A stretch of DNA of 64,000 nt from Geodermatophilus sp. DSM 45219 (lineage in GTDB: Bacteria; Actinomycetota; Actinomycetes; Mycobacteriales; Geodermatophilaceae): positions 62,001 through 126,000 of the forward strand of contig NZ_FNIQ01000002.1 in NCBI RefSeq assembly GCF_900104025.1. The letters are read 5' to 3'. This document shows, in pieces, positions 8,188 to 16,616 of the stretch. The position numbers and the translations under genes are program-made. The notes below the pieces were generated by a model. The model was not told the DNA's origin, searched no databases, and saw nothing but the letters and a program-made list of their open reading frames with translations. How positions within the stretch are numbered: the stretch's first letter is position 1; each line of letters begins with the position of its first letter.

Positions 8188-10173
8188 GTGCTCGACTCCG
8201 CACTGGCCGCCCTGGCCTCGCTCACCCAACCGTCGCTGCTGCTCATGCTGGCCGTCGGCGTGGTCGCCGGCCTGGTCATCGGCCTGATCCCCGGCCTCGG
8301 CGGCACCGGCGCCGTCGCCATCCTGCTCCCGGTCACGTTCGGCATGGAGGCCGAGCAGGCGCTCGCCCTGCTCATCGGGGCGCTGGCCGTGGTGCACACC
8401 TCCGACACCGTCGCCGCGGTGCTGCTGGGGGCACCCGGCTCGGCGTCGGCCAGCGTCACCATGCTCGACGGCTACGCCATGGCCAAGAAGGGCCAGGCCG
8501 CACGGGCGCTGTCCCTGGCGTTCCTCTCCTCCATGGCCGGCGGGATCATCGGCGCCATCGGCCTCACCCTGGCCATCCCGCTGGCCCGGCCGCTGGTGCT
8601 CTCCTTCGGCGCGCCCGAGCTGTTCATGCTCACGGTGCTCGGCGTCTCGCTGGCAGCGGTGCTGTCGCGGGGCAACGTGGCCAAGGGCCTGGTCGCCGGT
8701 TGCCTCGGCCTGCTGCTGGGCCTGGTCGGCATCGCGCCCTCCACGGCGGAGTACCGGTTCACCGGCGGCAGCCTCTTCCTCGCCGACGGGCTGTCCCTCG
8801 TCGCCGTCGCGCTCGGCGTGTTCGGTCTGGCCGAGATCGCCTCGCGGGTCGGGCAGCGGCAGCAGCCCGGTGCGGAGATCGCCCTGGGCCACGGCTGGCT
8901 GGCCGGCGTCCGGGAGTGGCTGGGCCACTGGACGCAGGTGGTCCGCGGCGCGCTGATCGGCATCTGGGCCGGCGTGCTGCCCGGCGTCGGCGCCACGGCC
9001 GGCACCTGGCTGGCCTACGGCCAGAGCGTGGCCACGGCCAAGGACAAGAGCGGGTTCGGCAAGGGCGACCCCCGCGGGATCATCGGCCCCGAGAGCGCGA
9101 ACAACTCGGTGGAGGCCGGCGACCTCATCCCCACGTTGCTGTTCGGCATCCCCGGGGGCGTGCCCGCCGCGATGCTGCTGGGCACCCTGCTGACCTACGG
9201 CATCCAGCCCGGCCCGGCCATCGTCACCGACCACCTCGACCTCATGTACCTCATCGTGTGGTCCTTCGCGATCGCCAGCGTCGTGGGCGCCGCGCTGTGC
9301 TTCCTGGTGACCAGGCCGCTGGCCCGCATCACCAAGGTGCCCTTCGCCATCCTCGGCCCCGGCCTCGTGGTCGTGATGCTGCTCGGCGCGTTCCAGGAGA
9401 GCGGTCAGCTCGGCGACCTGTGGGTCATGATCGCGCTCGGACTGCTCGGCTGGCTGCTCAAGGACACCGGGTTCCCGCGGGCGCCGTTCCTCATCGGCTT
9501 CGTCCTGGCCATCCCCCTGGAGCGCTACTACTTCCTCACCGACGCCGTGTACGACGGCGCCGAGTGGCTGGTCCGCCCCTGGGTGCTCGTCTTCCTGGTC
9601 GTGCTGGTCGCACCGGCCGTCTTCGCGCTGATCCGGTACCTGCGCCGGCGCCGGGGCACCGACGCCGACGACCGGACGGTCGAGCCGGCCGGCGAGGACG
9701 AGGGCGAGCTGTCCGGCTCGGTGTGGTCGCTGCTGACCGCCGCGGGGATGCTCGTGGTCTTCGTGACCGCCTTCCTGGTGGCCGGCGGCTACAGCCCGGA
9801 CGCCCGCCTGGTGCCGAGGCTGATCACGGGCGTCGGCGCGCTCGCCGCGCTGGTGCTGCTGCTCGTGGAGATCCGCCGGGTGCGGTCGGTCCCGCCCACC
9901 CCGGCCCAGGCGGAGCGACCCGCACGCCGGCGGTTCCCCGGCGTCGCCGTGGCCGCCCGCACCTTCGTCTGGATGGCGGCCTTCCTGGGCCTGGTCGCCC
10001 TCGGTGGCTACGTCGCCGCAGCCCTGGTCTTCGTCCCGGCCTTCTTGCTCTACGTGGCCCGGGCCCGCACCCGGACGGTGCTCGTCTACGGACTGGTCAC
10101 CGCCGCCCTGCTGGTCCTCGCCCCGATCCTGCTGCCCGTCGAACTACCCCTGGGAGCTCTGATGACCCGATGA
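8188..10173 (+). CDS. Fused TctA-TctB tripartite tricarboxylate transporter
   Basis: 661 residues. The first 490 or so are the 12-helix TctA permease, with the conserved GLIPGLGGTGAVAILLP near the start and GPESANNSVEAGDLIPTLLFG at about residues 300-320. A charged linker (about 492-510, rich in Asp/Glu) leads into a four-helix TctB-like domain to the end. The two subunits are normally separate genes, so this is a natural fusion in the order A-B. It works with the TctC protein encoded just upstream. The stop overlaps the Usp start (ATGA). Confidence 0.85.
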   Translation: MLDSALAALASLTQPSLLLMLAVGVVAGLVIGLIPGLGGTGAVAILLPVTFGMEAEQALALLIGALAVVHTSDTVAAVLLGAPGSASASVTMLDGYAMAKKGQAARALSLAFLSSMAGGIIGAIGLTLAIPLARPLVLSFGAPELFMLTVLGVSLAAVLSRGNVAKGLVAGCLGLLLGLVGIAPSTAEYRFTGGSLFLADGLSLVAVALGVFGLAEIASRVGQRQQPGAEIALGHGWLAGVREWLGHWTQVVRGALIGIWAGVLPGVGATAGTWLAYGQSVATAKDKSGFGKGDPRGIIGPESANNSVEAGDLIPTLLFGIPGGVPAAMLLGTLLTYGIQPGPAIVTDHLDLMYLIVWSFAIASVVGAALCFLVTRPLARITKVPFAILGPGLVVVMLLGAFQESGQLGDLWVMIALGLLGWLLKDTGFPRAPFLIGFVLAIPLERYYFLTDAVYDGAEWLVRPWVLVFLVVLVAPAVFALIRYLRRRRGTDADDRTVEPAGEDEGELSGSVWSLLTAAGMLVVFVTAFLVAGGYSPDARLVPRLITGVGALAALVLLLVEIRRVRSVPPTPAQAERPARRRFPGVAVAARTFVWMAAFLGLVALGGYVAAALVFVPAFLLYVARARTRTVLVYGLVTAALLVLAPILLPVELPLGALMTR

Positions 10174-10544
10174 CCGTCCTGACCGCCGTGGCCAACGCCG
10201 CCGAAGCAGCAGCCGTCCTCCCGGCAGCCGCCGCCGAGGCAGCCCGCCGCAACAGCGACCTGCACGTCCTGGACCTCACCAGCGGCAGGGACACGCAGGC
10301 CCTGGCTGCGGCACTGGAGGCAGCCCGGGCCGAACTGGGCCCGGACGGCCGAGCAGTGGTCGTCACCGAGCCCTCCATCCCGGACCACGCGACGGCGGCA
10401 CTCGTCGCAGCCGACGAGACCAGTGCCGACGTCCTCGTGATCGGAGTCCGACGGCGCAGTCCGGTCGGCAAGCTGGTGATGGGATCGGTCGCCCAGTCGA
10501 TCCTGCTCGACGCCGACTGCCCGGTCCTGGCCGTGCGGGTCTGA
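10170..10544 (+). CDS. Universal stress protein (UspA family)
   Basis: 124 residues, slightly short for the family. The C-terminal half carries the nucleotide-binding pattern (VIGVRRRSPVGKLVMGSVAQ) followed by ADCPVLAV, typical of ATP-binding Usp domains. It overlaps the transporter stop by four bases, so it is translationally coupled and probably regulates or stabilises transport. Usp domains are frequently appended to TRAP and TTT transporter operons. A large terminator follows. Confidence 0.85.
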   Translation: MTVLTAVANAAEAAAVLPAAAAEAARRNSDLHVLDLTSGRDTQALAAALEAARAELGPDGRAVVVTEPSIPDHATAALVAADETSADVLVIGVRRRSPVGKLVMGSVAQSILLDADCPVLAVRV

Positions 10545-10568
10545 TCACCCCCGCGTGGCAGCGTGGAC

Positions 10569-10619
10569 AGGCAGGCCGTGGCCCGGCCACCCCAGGGGTG
10601 GCCGGGCCACGGCCTGCCT
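10569..10619 (+). terminator. Very long perfect hairpin, operon terminator
   Basis: Two perfectly complementary 25-base arms (10569-10593 and 10595-10619) are separated by a single base, beginning 25 bases after the usp stop. It ends the lysR-divergent transport operon and insulates the thioesterase gene. Confidence 0.85.
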
Positions 10620-10658
10620 CGCGATGATCTGTCGACCCGATCCGAGGAGGCCGACGCG

Positions 10659-11192
10659 ATGACCGTCCCCAGCGAGCCTCCGGGCGCCACCCCCGACGCA
10701 GGTCCCGACGAGGACCGCCACCGGCTGTCGATGACGATCCTGATGACGCCGGACATGTCCAACTTCGCGGGCAACGTCCACGGCGGGCTGCTGCTGAAGT
10801 ACCTGGACCAGGTGGCCTACACCTGCGCGACCCGCTGGGCGCGGAACTACGCGGTCACGCTGTCGGTGGACCAGGTCGTGTTCCGGGAACCCGTGCACGT
10901 CGGTGAGCTGGTGACGTTCCGGGCCAGCGTCAACCGCACCGGCCGCACCTCCATGGAGATCGGGGTGCGGGTGACCACGCAGGACCTCGTGAGCCAGGTC
11001 GTCCGGCACACCAACAGCTGCTACTTCACGATGGTCGCGATCGGTCCGGACGGGCGGCCGGTCGAGGTCCCGACGTGGCAGCCGCGCACCGCCGAGGAGC
11101 GCCGCCGGCACGAGGCGGCCGGTCGACGGCGGGAGCTGCGCCAGGAGATCGAGCGCGCCACCTCGGAGATCCGGCAGGCGACGAGCACCTGA
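10659..11192 (+). CDS. Hotdog-fold acyl-CoA thioesterase
   Basis: 177 residues from the ATG at 10659, preceded by CCGAGGAGG. The core (about residues 20-140) shows the YciA/BACH-type hotdog signature: MTPDMSNFAGNVHGG followed by LLKYLDQVAYTCATR. A charged helical tail follows. Enzymes of this group hydrolyse acyl-CoA thioesters in the cytoplasm. It is flanked by a terminator upstream and serA 91 bases downstream, so it is probably monocistronic. Substrate length cannot be read from sequence. Confidence 0.85.
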   Translation: MTVPSEPPGATPDAGPDEDRHRLSMTILMTPDMSNFAGNVHGGLLLKYLDQVAYTCATRWARNYAVTLSVDQVVFREPVHVGELVTFRASVNRTGRTSMEIGVRVTTQDLVSQVVRHTNSCYFTMVAIGPDGRPVEVPTWQPRTAEERRRHEAAGRRRELRQEIERATSEIRQATST

Positions 11193-11283
11193 CCACGACG
11201 GACCCGCCCCCGCCGACCGGGGTCGGCCGTGGGGACTGGGAGGATCCGCGGCGACGCGCCACTCGAGGGGGAATGGACCCGAC

Positions 11284-12489
11284 ATGCCCAGAGCACTGCT
11301 GCTGGAGAACATCGACCCGGTGGCGGTGGAGCTGCTCTCCTCGGCCGGCTACGAGGTGGAGGCGCTGCGGGGGGCGCTGGACGAGGCGGACCTCGCCGCT
11401 GCGCTCGACGGCGTCCACCTGCTGGGGATCCGGTCGAAGACGCAGCTGACCGGGGCCGTGCTGGAGCGGCATCCGGGGTTGGCGGCGGTGGGTGCCTTCT
11501 GCATCGGCACCAACCAGATCGACCTGGTCGCGGCGGCCGCGGCCGGGGTGGCGGTGTTCAACGCGCCGTACTCCAACACGCGCAGCGTCGTCGAGCTGGC
11601 GATCGCGGAGATCATCAGCCTGGCCCGGCGGCTGGTCGACCGGGACCGCGCGCTGCACGCCGGGGTCTGGGACAAGTCGGCGACCGGCAGCCACGAGATC
11701 CGGGGGCGGACCCTGGGCATCGTCGGCTACGGCAACATCGGCAGCCAGCTGTCGGTGCTGGCCGAGGCGCTGGGCATGCGGGTGCTGTTCTACGACCTGG
11801 AGGACAAGCTCGCGCTGGGCAACGCCGAGGCGTGCGGCAGCCTGGAGGAGCTGCTGGAGCGCGCGGAGACCGTGACGCTGCACGTCGACGGGCGCGCCGG
11901 GAACGCCGGGCTGTTCGGCGCCGAGCAGTTCGCCCGGATGCGCCGCCGCAGCCTGTTCCTCAACCTGTCCCGCGGGTTCGTCGTCGACCACGAGGCGCTG
12001 CGCGAGCACGTCCTCAGCGGCCACGTCGCCGGCGCCGCGGTCGACGTGTTCCCCGACGAGCCGAGGAGCCAGGGCGACGAGTTCACCTCCGTGCTGCGCG
12101 GCCTGCCCAACGTCATCCTCACCCCGCACGTCGGCGGGTCGACCCAGGAGGCGCAGTACGACATCGGGCGGTTCGTCGCCGGCAAGCTGGCCGACTACGC
12201 CCGCACCGGGACGACGACGCTCAGCGTCAACCTGCCCCCGGTGGCCCTGCACGGGTCCTCGGCGGCCCGGTTCGCGCTGCTGCACCACAACGTGCCCGGC
12301 GTCCTGGCCCGGGCCGACGCGCTGGTCGGCGAGCACGGTCTCAACGTGGACGGCCAGGTGCTGGCCACCCGCGGGCAGCTCGGCTACGTCGTGACCGACG
12401 TCAGTGGCGACCTGCCCCCGACCCTGCTGGCCTCGCTCGAGGCGCTGCCCGAGACCGTCCGCCTGACGACCTTCGCCCAGCGCCCCTGA
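11284..12489 (+). CDS. serA: D-3-phosphoglycerate dehydrogenase, short ACT-type
   Basis: 401 residues. A split catalytic domain surrounds a Rossmann domain with GIVGYGNIGSQ (GxGxxG at residues 148-153). The sugar-phosphate contact motif GAFCIGTNQIDL lies at about 70-81 and LTPHVGGSTQEAQ near 280-292. The end (about 330-401) is a C-terminal ACT domain. The enzyme oxidises 3-phosphoglycerate to phosphohydroxypyruvate, the first step of serine synthesis. The length matches the E. coli-type enzyme, not the roughly 530-residue mycobacterial type, so it may be a second copy in this genome. A short hairpin follows the stop. Confidence 0.88.
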   Translation: MPRALLLENIDPVAVELLSSAGYEVEALRGALDEADLAAALDGVHLLGIRSKTQLTGAVLERHPGLAAVGAFCIGTNQIDLVAAAAAGVAVFNAPYSNTRSVVELAIAEIISLARRLVDRDRALHAGVWDKSATGSHEIRGRTLGIVGYGNIGSQLSVLAEALGMRVLFYDLEDKLALGNAEACGSLEELLERAETVTLHVDGRAGNAGLFGAEQFARMRRRSLFLNLSRGFVVDHEALREHVLSGHVAGAAVDVFPDEPRSQGDEFTSVLRGLPNVILTPHVGGSTQEAQYDIGRFVAGKLADYARTGTTTLSVNLPPVALHGSSAARFALLHHNVPGVLARADALVGEHGLNVDGQVLATRGQLGYVVTDVSGDLPPTLLASLEALPETVRLTTFAQRP

Positions 12490-12490
12490 A

Positions 12491-12508
12491 CCGGGAGGCA
12501 CCTCCCGG
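12491..12508 (+). terminator. Short hairpin after serA
   Basis: CCGGGAGG (12491-12498) and CCTCCCGG (12501-12508) pair with a two-base gap, two bases after the serA stop. Confidence 0.55.
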
Positions 12509-12650
12509 CGGGCGTCACCGGCGCGGACCTCCTGGCGCGCGACGCGGCCGCGAGGAACTCCCTCACCTCCAGTTGTAGCAGGTTTCGGCCGTCCTCATGA
12601 GCACGGATCCTTCGTTCTAAGGTCGCGGACCTCAGATCGGAGTCGATGCC

Positions 12651-14798
12651 GTGAACCCCGTGACCAGCAGCCCGTTCGACCTCCCCGACCACCTCGCCGC
12701 CAAGGCCGACCCGGCGCTCGTCGCCGGCGACGAGCAGCACTTCGCGGCCATGGCGCACAGCCTCCAGCAGTCGATCGCCGACCTGTCCGAGCGCCTCGAC
12801 GCCGAGCGCAGGGCGCCCGGAGGCACGGGCCAGGCGGCGCTGGACCGCGACCTGGAGGTCCACCGGCTGACCGCCCGGCTGCGCACCCTGCGCCGGTACG
12901 GGCTGGACCTGTGCCTGGGACGCATCGTCGGCGCGGACGGGCCCGAGCCCGTGTACGTCGGGCGACTCGGCCTCACCGACGGCGCGGGGCGCCGGCTGCT
13001 CGTCGACTGGCGCTCCCCGGCCGCCGAGCCGTTCTTCGGCGCCACCCACGCCGACCCGATGGGCCTGGCCAGCCGCCGCCGGTACCGCTGGACCCGCGGC
13101 CGGATCACCGACTACTGGGACGAGGTGTTCACCCCCGACGGGTTCGAGGGGCACGCCGCGCTCGACGACCAGTCCGCCTTCATCGCCAGCCTGGGCAGCA
13201 ACCGGTCGGCCCGGATGCGCGACGTGCTCGGCACCATCCAGGCCGACCAGGACGCCATCGTCCGGGCGGGGTCCGACGGCGTGCTCGTCGTCGACGGCGG
13301 TCCGGGTACCGGGAAGACCGTCGTCGCCCTGCACCGGACCGCCTACCTCCTCTACTCCGACCCCCGCCTCGGTCACCGCCGGGGCGGCGTGCTGTTCGTC
13401 GGTCCGCACGAGCCCTACCTGGCCTACGTCGGCGACGTCCTCCCGAGCCTGGGCGAGGAGGGCGTGCGGACGGCCACCCTGCGGGACCTGGTCCCCGAGG
13501 GCGCCGCGGCGGGGACCGAGGCCGACCCGGAGGTGGCCCGCCTCAAGGCGTCCATGGACGTGGGGACGGTGATCGAGGCGGCGGTCCGGTTCTACGAGGA
13601 GCCGCCCACGACGGGGACGACGGTCGAGACCGGCTCCGCCGACGTCCGGCTGGGCGCCGACGACTGGGCCGAAGCGTTCGAGTCGCCGGATCCCGGCACC
13701 CCGCACAACGAGGCGCGCGACCAGGTGTGGGAGGCGCTGCTCACGATCCTGGTGGACGCGCACGACGGCGACGAACCGGCTGACCTGGTCCGGACGTCGC
13801 TGCAGCGGAACAGGGAGCTGCTCGGCGCCCTCGACCGGGCGTGGCCGCTGCTGGAGGCGGCCGACCTCGTCGGGGACCTGTGGTCGGTGCCGGCCTACCT
13901 GCGCAGGTGCGCCCCCTGGCTCGGCCCCGACGACGTCCGCAGGCTGCAGCGTGCGGCCCCCCGGGCCTGGACGGTGTCCGACCTGCCGTTCCTGGACGCC
14001 GCACGGCAGCGGCTCGGCGACCCGGAGGTGTCCCGGCGCAGGCGCCGGCAGGCGGCGATCGCCGCCGCCGAGCGCGAGCGGATGGCCGGCGTCATCGAGG
14101 AGCTGATCGCGGCCGACGACTCCGAGCTGCTGCTGATGACGAGCCTGCGCCACCAGGACCTCCGGGACGCCCTGGTCGACCAGGCCGCGCTGCCCACCGC
14201 CGACCCGGACCTGCTCGCCGGCCCCTTCGCGCACGTCGTCGTGGACGAGGCCCAGGAGCTGACCGACGCGGAGTGGCAGATGCTGCTGCTCCGCTGCCCG
14301 TCCCGGAGCCTCACCGTCGTCGGGGACCGCGCCCAGGCCCGGCACGGCTTCGCCGGCTCGTGGGAGGAGCGGCTCCGGCGGATCGGCCTGGACCGGGTCA
14401 CCGTGGCCTCGCTGACCGTCAACTACCGGACGCCGGCCGAGGTCATGACCGAGGCCGAGCCGGTCATCCGGGCCGTGCTCCCCGACGCCAACGTGCCGAC
14501 GTCCGTCCGCAGCACCGGCGTCCCCGTCCTGCACGGGTCCGTCTCGGACCTGGACCGCGTCCTCGACACCTGGCTCGCCCAGCACGCCGAGGGGATCGCC
14601 TGCGTCATCGGCGACCCCACGTCCCGGGCGGGATCCCGCGTCCGGTCGCTGACCCCGGAGCTGGCGAAGGGGCTCGAGTTCGACCTGGTCGTCCTCGTCG
14701 ACCCGGAGGGGTTCGGCGAGGGCGTCGAGGGAGCGGTCGACCGCTACGTCGCGATGACCCGGGCGACCCAGCGACTCGTCGTCCTCACCGGCTCCTGA
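12651..14798 (+). CDS. helR: HelR/HelD-like RNA polymerase recycling ATPase
   Basis: 715 residues. The N-terminal arm is helical (residues 20-85). Walker A GGPGTGKT is at residues 216-223, followed by VVALHRTAYLLY. Later come VVVDEAQELTDAEWQ, GDRAQ and a C-terminal KGLEFDLVVLVDPEGFGEG helicase block. This is the UvrD/PcrA-like core of HelD proteins. The size and the DWRSPAAEPFF segment match HelR, which removes stalled or rifamycin-bound RNA polymerase from DNA and gives rifamycin tolerance. I could not identify a rifamycin-associated element upstream by eye. The GTG at 12651 follows weak ribosome-site sequence. Monocistronic. Confidence 0.85.
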   Translation: MNPVTSSPFDLPDHLAAKADPALVAGDEQHFAAMAHSLQQSIADLSERLDAERRAPGGTGQAALDRDLEVHRLTARLRTLRRYGLDLCLGRIVGADGPEPVYVGRLGLTDGAGRRLLVDWRSPAAEPFFGATHADPMGLASRRRYRWTRGRITDYWDEVFTPDGFEGHAALDDQSAFIASLGSNRSARMRDVLGTIQADQDAIVRAGSDGVLVVDGGPGTGKTVVALHRTAYLLYSDPRLGHRRGGVLFVGPHEPYLAYVGDVLPSLGEEGVRTATLRDLVPEGAAAGTEADPEVARLKASMDVGTVIEAAVRFYEEPPTTGTTVETGSADVRLGADDWAEAFESPDPGTPHNEARDQVWEALLTILVDAHDGDEPADLVRTSLQRNRELLGALDRAWPLLEAADLVGDLWSVPAYLRRCAPWLGPDDVRRLQRAAPRAWTVSDLPFLDAARQRLGDPEVSRRRRRQAAIAAAERERMAGVIEELIAADDSELLLMTSLRHQDLRDALVDQAALPTADPDLLAGPFAHVVVDEAQELTDAEWQMLLLRCPSRSLTVVGDRAQARHGFAGSWEERLRRIGLDRVTVASLTVNYRTPAEVMTEAEPVIRAVLPDANVPTSVRSTGVPVLHGSVSDLDRVLDTWLAQHAEGIACVIGDPTSRAGSRVRSLTPELAKGLEFDLVVLVDPEGFGEGVEGAVDRYVAMTRATQRLVVLTGS

Positions 14799-14810
14799 CG
14801 CCGGCCGGGG

Positions 14811-15347
14811 TCAGTGCAGCACCGTCTTGAGCACGACCAGCGCGCAACCGAAGGCCCCGCTGAGGACCACGTACAGCGCCAGCTCGGCCCCCCGCATCCG
14901 GCCGCGCCGGCCGGCGACCACCGCCCAGAGCACCAGCACGGCGGTCGTCGCCCACAGCCCGGCCAGCACGGCGGTGTTCGCCCGGAAGCCGAGCAGGTGC
15001 ACGACGCCCACGACGACCAGCGGGCCGTAGGAGGCGGCGACCAGTGACCACTCGTCACGCAGCAGCTCACGGACGTCCGACCGGTGGGGACGGCGACCGG
15101 TGCGGATGCGCTGGCCGACCAGGTCGGCGTAGACGTGGGCCAGCCAGTACACCAGCTGGGTCACCAGGACCAGGGCGAGCACCCGGGGGACGTCGACGGA
15201 GTCGCGGGCTCCCTCGGTGGCGATGAGCGACCCGGCCAGCACGGTGCCGTACACGGCGCTGGCCGGGTTGCGGCTCGGGCCCGATCCCACGCCGGCCGGT
15301 GGGCCCTCCCGCAGTGCGGACGTGGACCCGGAACCGGGGGCAGTCAT
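14811..15347 (-). CDS. Integral membrane protein of unknown function
   Basis: 178 residues from the ATG at 15345-15347, which follows AGGAGCGCC. There are about four hydrophobic segments: residues 30-45, 54-70, 98-118 and 122-138 or 150-172. A basic loop HVYADLVGQRIRTGRRPHRSDVRELLRDEW sits between the second and third (quoted in part elsewhere as a charged cytoplasmic loop). It is convergent with helR, with the stops 12 bases apart. No family with known function was recognised. Confidence 0.6.
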   Translation of the reverse strand: MTAPGSGSTSALREGPPAGVGSGPSRNPASAVYGTVLAGSLIATEGARDSVDVPRVLALVLVTQLVYWLAHVYADLVGQRIRTGRRPHRSDVRELLRDEWSLVAASYGPLVVVGVVHLLGFRANTAVLAGLWATTAVLVLWAVVAGRRGRMRGAELALYVVLSGAFGCALVVLKTVLH

Positions 15348-15452
15348 CCTGGCGCTCCTCCGCTGGTCGGTGTCGGTCGCCCCTCGGGGCTCGGTCCCGG
15401 ACGGGACGGTCCGAGCGTGCCACCGTCCCACCCGGCGGCTCCCGGCGCCCGG

Positions 15453-16487
15453 CTACAGCTCGGCGCGCAGCATCGCGGCCGCCTCGGCGAGGGCGCGCAT
15501 CTTGCCCGCCGCGGCGGCCCTCGGCAGGTACTTCAGGCCGCAGTCGCTGGAGAGCACCAGCCGGTCGACGTCGACGTCGTCGAGCGCCCGCCGCACCCGG
15601 CCGGCGATCGTCTCCGGCGTCTCGACCTCCGGCGTCGAGAGGTCCAGCACGCCGAGGGCGATCCCCTTGCCCCGCAGCGGGCGGAGGGTCGTGGGGTCCA
15701 GGTGCGACTGCGCCGTCTCGACCGAGATCGTGTCGGCCGGCACGTCGGCGAGCTCGGGCAGGAACGAGTAGCCCTCCGGGCGGTCGGCGACCATCGCGGC
15801 GTAGCCGAAGCAGAGGTGCACGTGCACCGGCCCCGCGACGCCGGCCACGGCGCGGGTCAGCGCCTCGGCGCCGTAGCGGCGGGCCACGTCCGGGCGCGCC
15901 TGCAGCCACGGCTCGTCGAGCTGGACGATGTCGGCACCCGCGGCGAACAGGTCGGCGATCTCCTCGCGGACGACGTCCGCGTACGCCAGGGCCAGGGCGC
16001 GGTCGTCGGGGTAGTGGTCGTCCTGCGCCTGCTGGGCCATGGTGAACGGCCCGGGCACGGTCATCTTGACCGCGCGGTCGGTGTGCTCCCGCAGGAAGCG
16101 GACGTCGCGGACCTGGACCGGCCCCGGACGGCGGATCTCCCCGGTCACCCGCGGCACCGGGATGTCCACACCCGAGCGGTTGCGCACGGTGCCCGGCCGG
16201 TCGAGGTCCACGCCGTCGAGCGCCGTCGCGAAGTGGTTGGAGTAGGACTCCCGGCGGATCTCCCCGTCGGTCAGCACGTCGAGCCCGGCCTCCTCCTGGG
16301 CGGCGATGGCGGCCAGCGTGGCGTCGTCCTGGGCCTCCTCGAGGAACCGCGGCGGGATGCGCCACAGCTCCCGCGCGCGGACCCGCGGCGGGAACTGGTG
16401 CCCCAGCCGGTCCCGGTCGATGAGCCAGTCGGGCTGGGGGAGGCTGCCGACGATCATCGTGGGCAGCGGCGGGAGCGCGAGGGGCAT
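15453..16487 (-). CDS. Cobalamin-independent methionine synthase-like (MetE C-terminal domain) protein
   Basis: 344 residues, equal to the catalytic half of MetE only. The complete zinc site is present: His224 and Cys226 (VHVHLCFGY), Glu257 (SVETAQ) and Cys316 (SSDCGLKYL). The acid pair Asp191-Glu192 (QLDEPW) is also there. Stand-alone proteins of this type transfer methyl groups from donors other than methyltetrahydrofolate-triglutamate, or serve in demethylation. It lies 130 bases after an IclR gene in a catabolic region, not beside methionine genes, so a methyl-transfer step in catabolism is possible. The donor is unknown. Confidence 0.8.
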   Translation of the reverse strand: MPLALPPLPTMIVGSLPQPDWLIDRDRLGHQFPPRVRARELWRIPPRFLEEAQDDATLAAIAAQEEAGLDVLTDGEIRRESYSNHFATALDGVDLDRPGTVRNRSGVDIPVPRVTGEIRRPGPVQVRDVRFLREHTDRAVKMTVPGPFTMAQQAQDDHYPDDRALALAYADVVREEIADLFAAGADIVQLDEPWLQARPDVARRYGAEALTRAVAGVAGPVHVHLCFGYAAMVADRPEGYSFLPELADVPADTISVETAQSHLDPTTLRPLRGKGIALGVLDLSTPEVETPETIAGRVRRALDDVDVDRLVLSSDCGLKYLPRAAAAGKMRALAEAAAMLRAEL

Positions 16488-16616
16488 GGGTCCTCTCCTG
16501 TCGGGCGCGGGACGGCCCCCTGCAGGGGCCCGTCGCGAGTCGAAGGACCCCGTCCTCCCCACCCCTCGCGAGCTCGGGGCGGGCCTCGGGACGGGGCCGG
16601 GGGCGGGGGGCCGCTC

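Noticed and set aside
12490-12650. Rifamycin-associated element upstream of helR
   Set aside because: I could not match the element by eye in this stretch; a motif scan would be needed.
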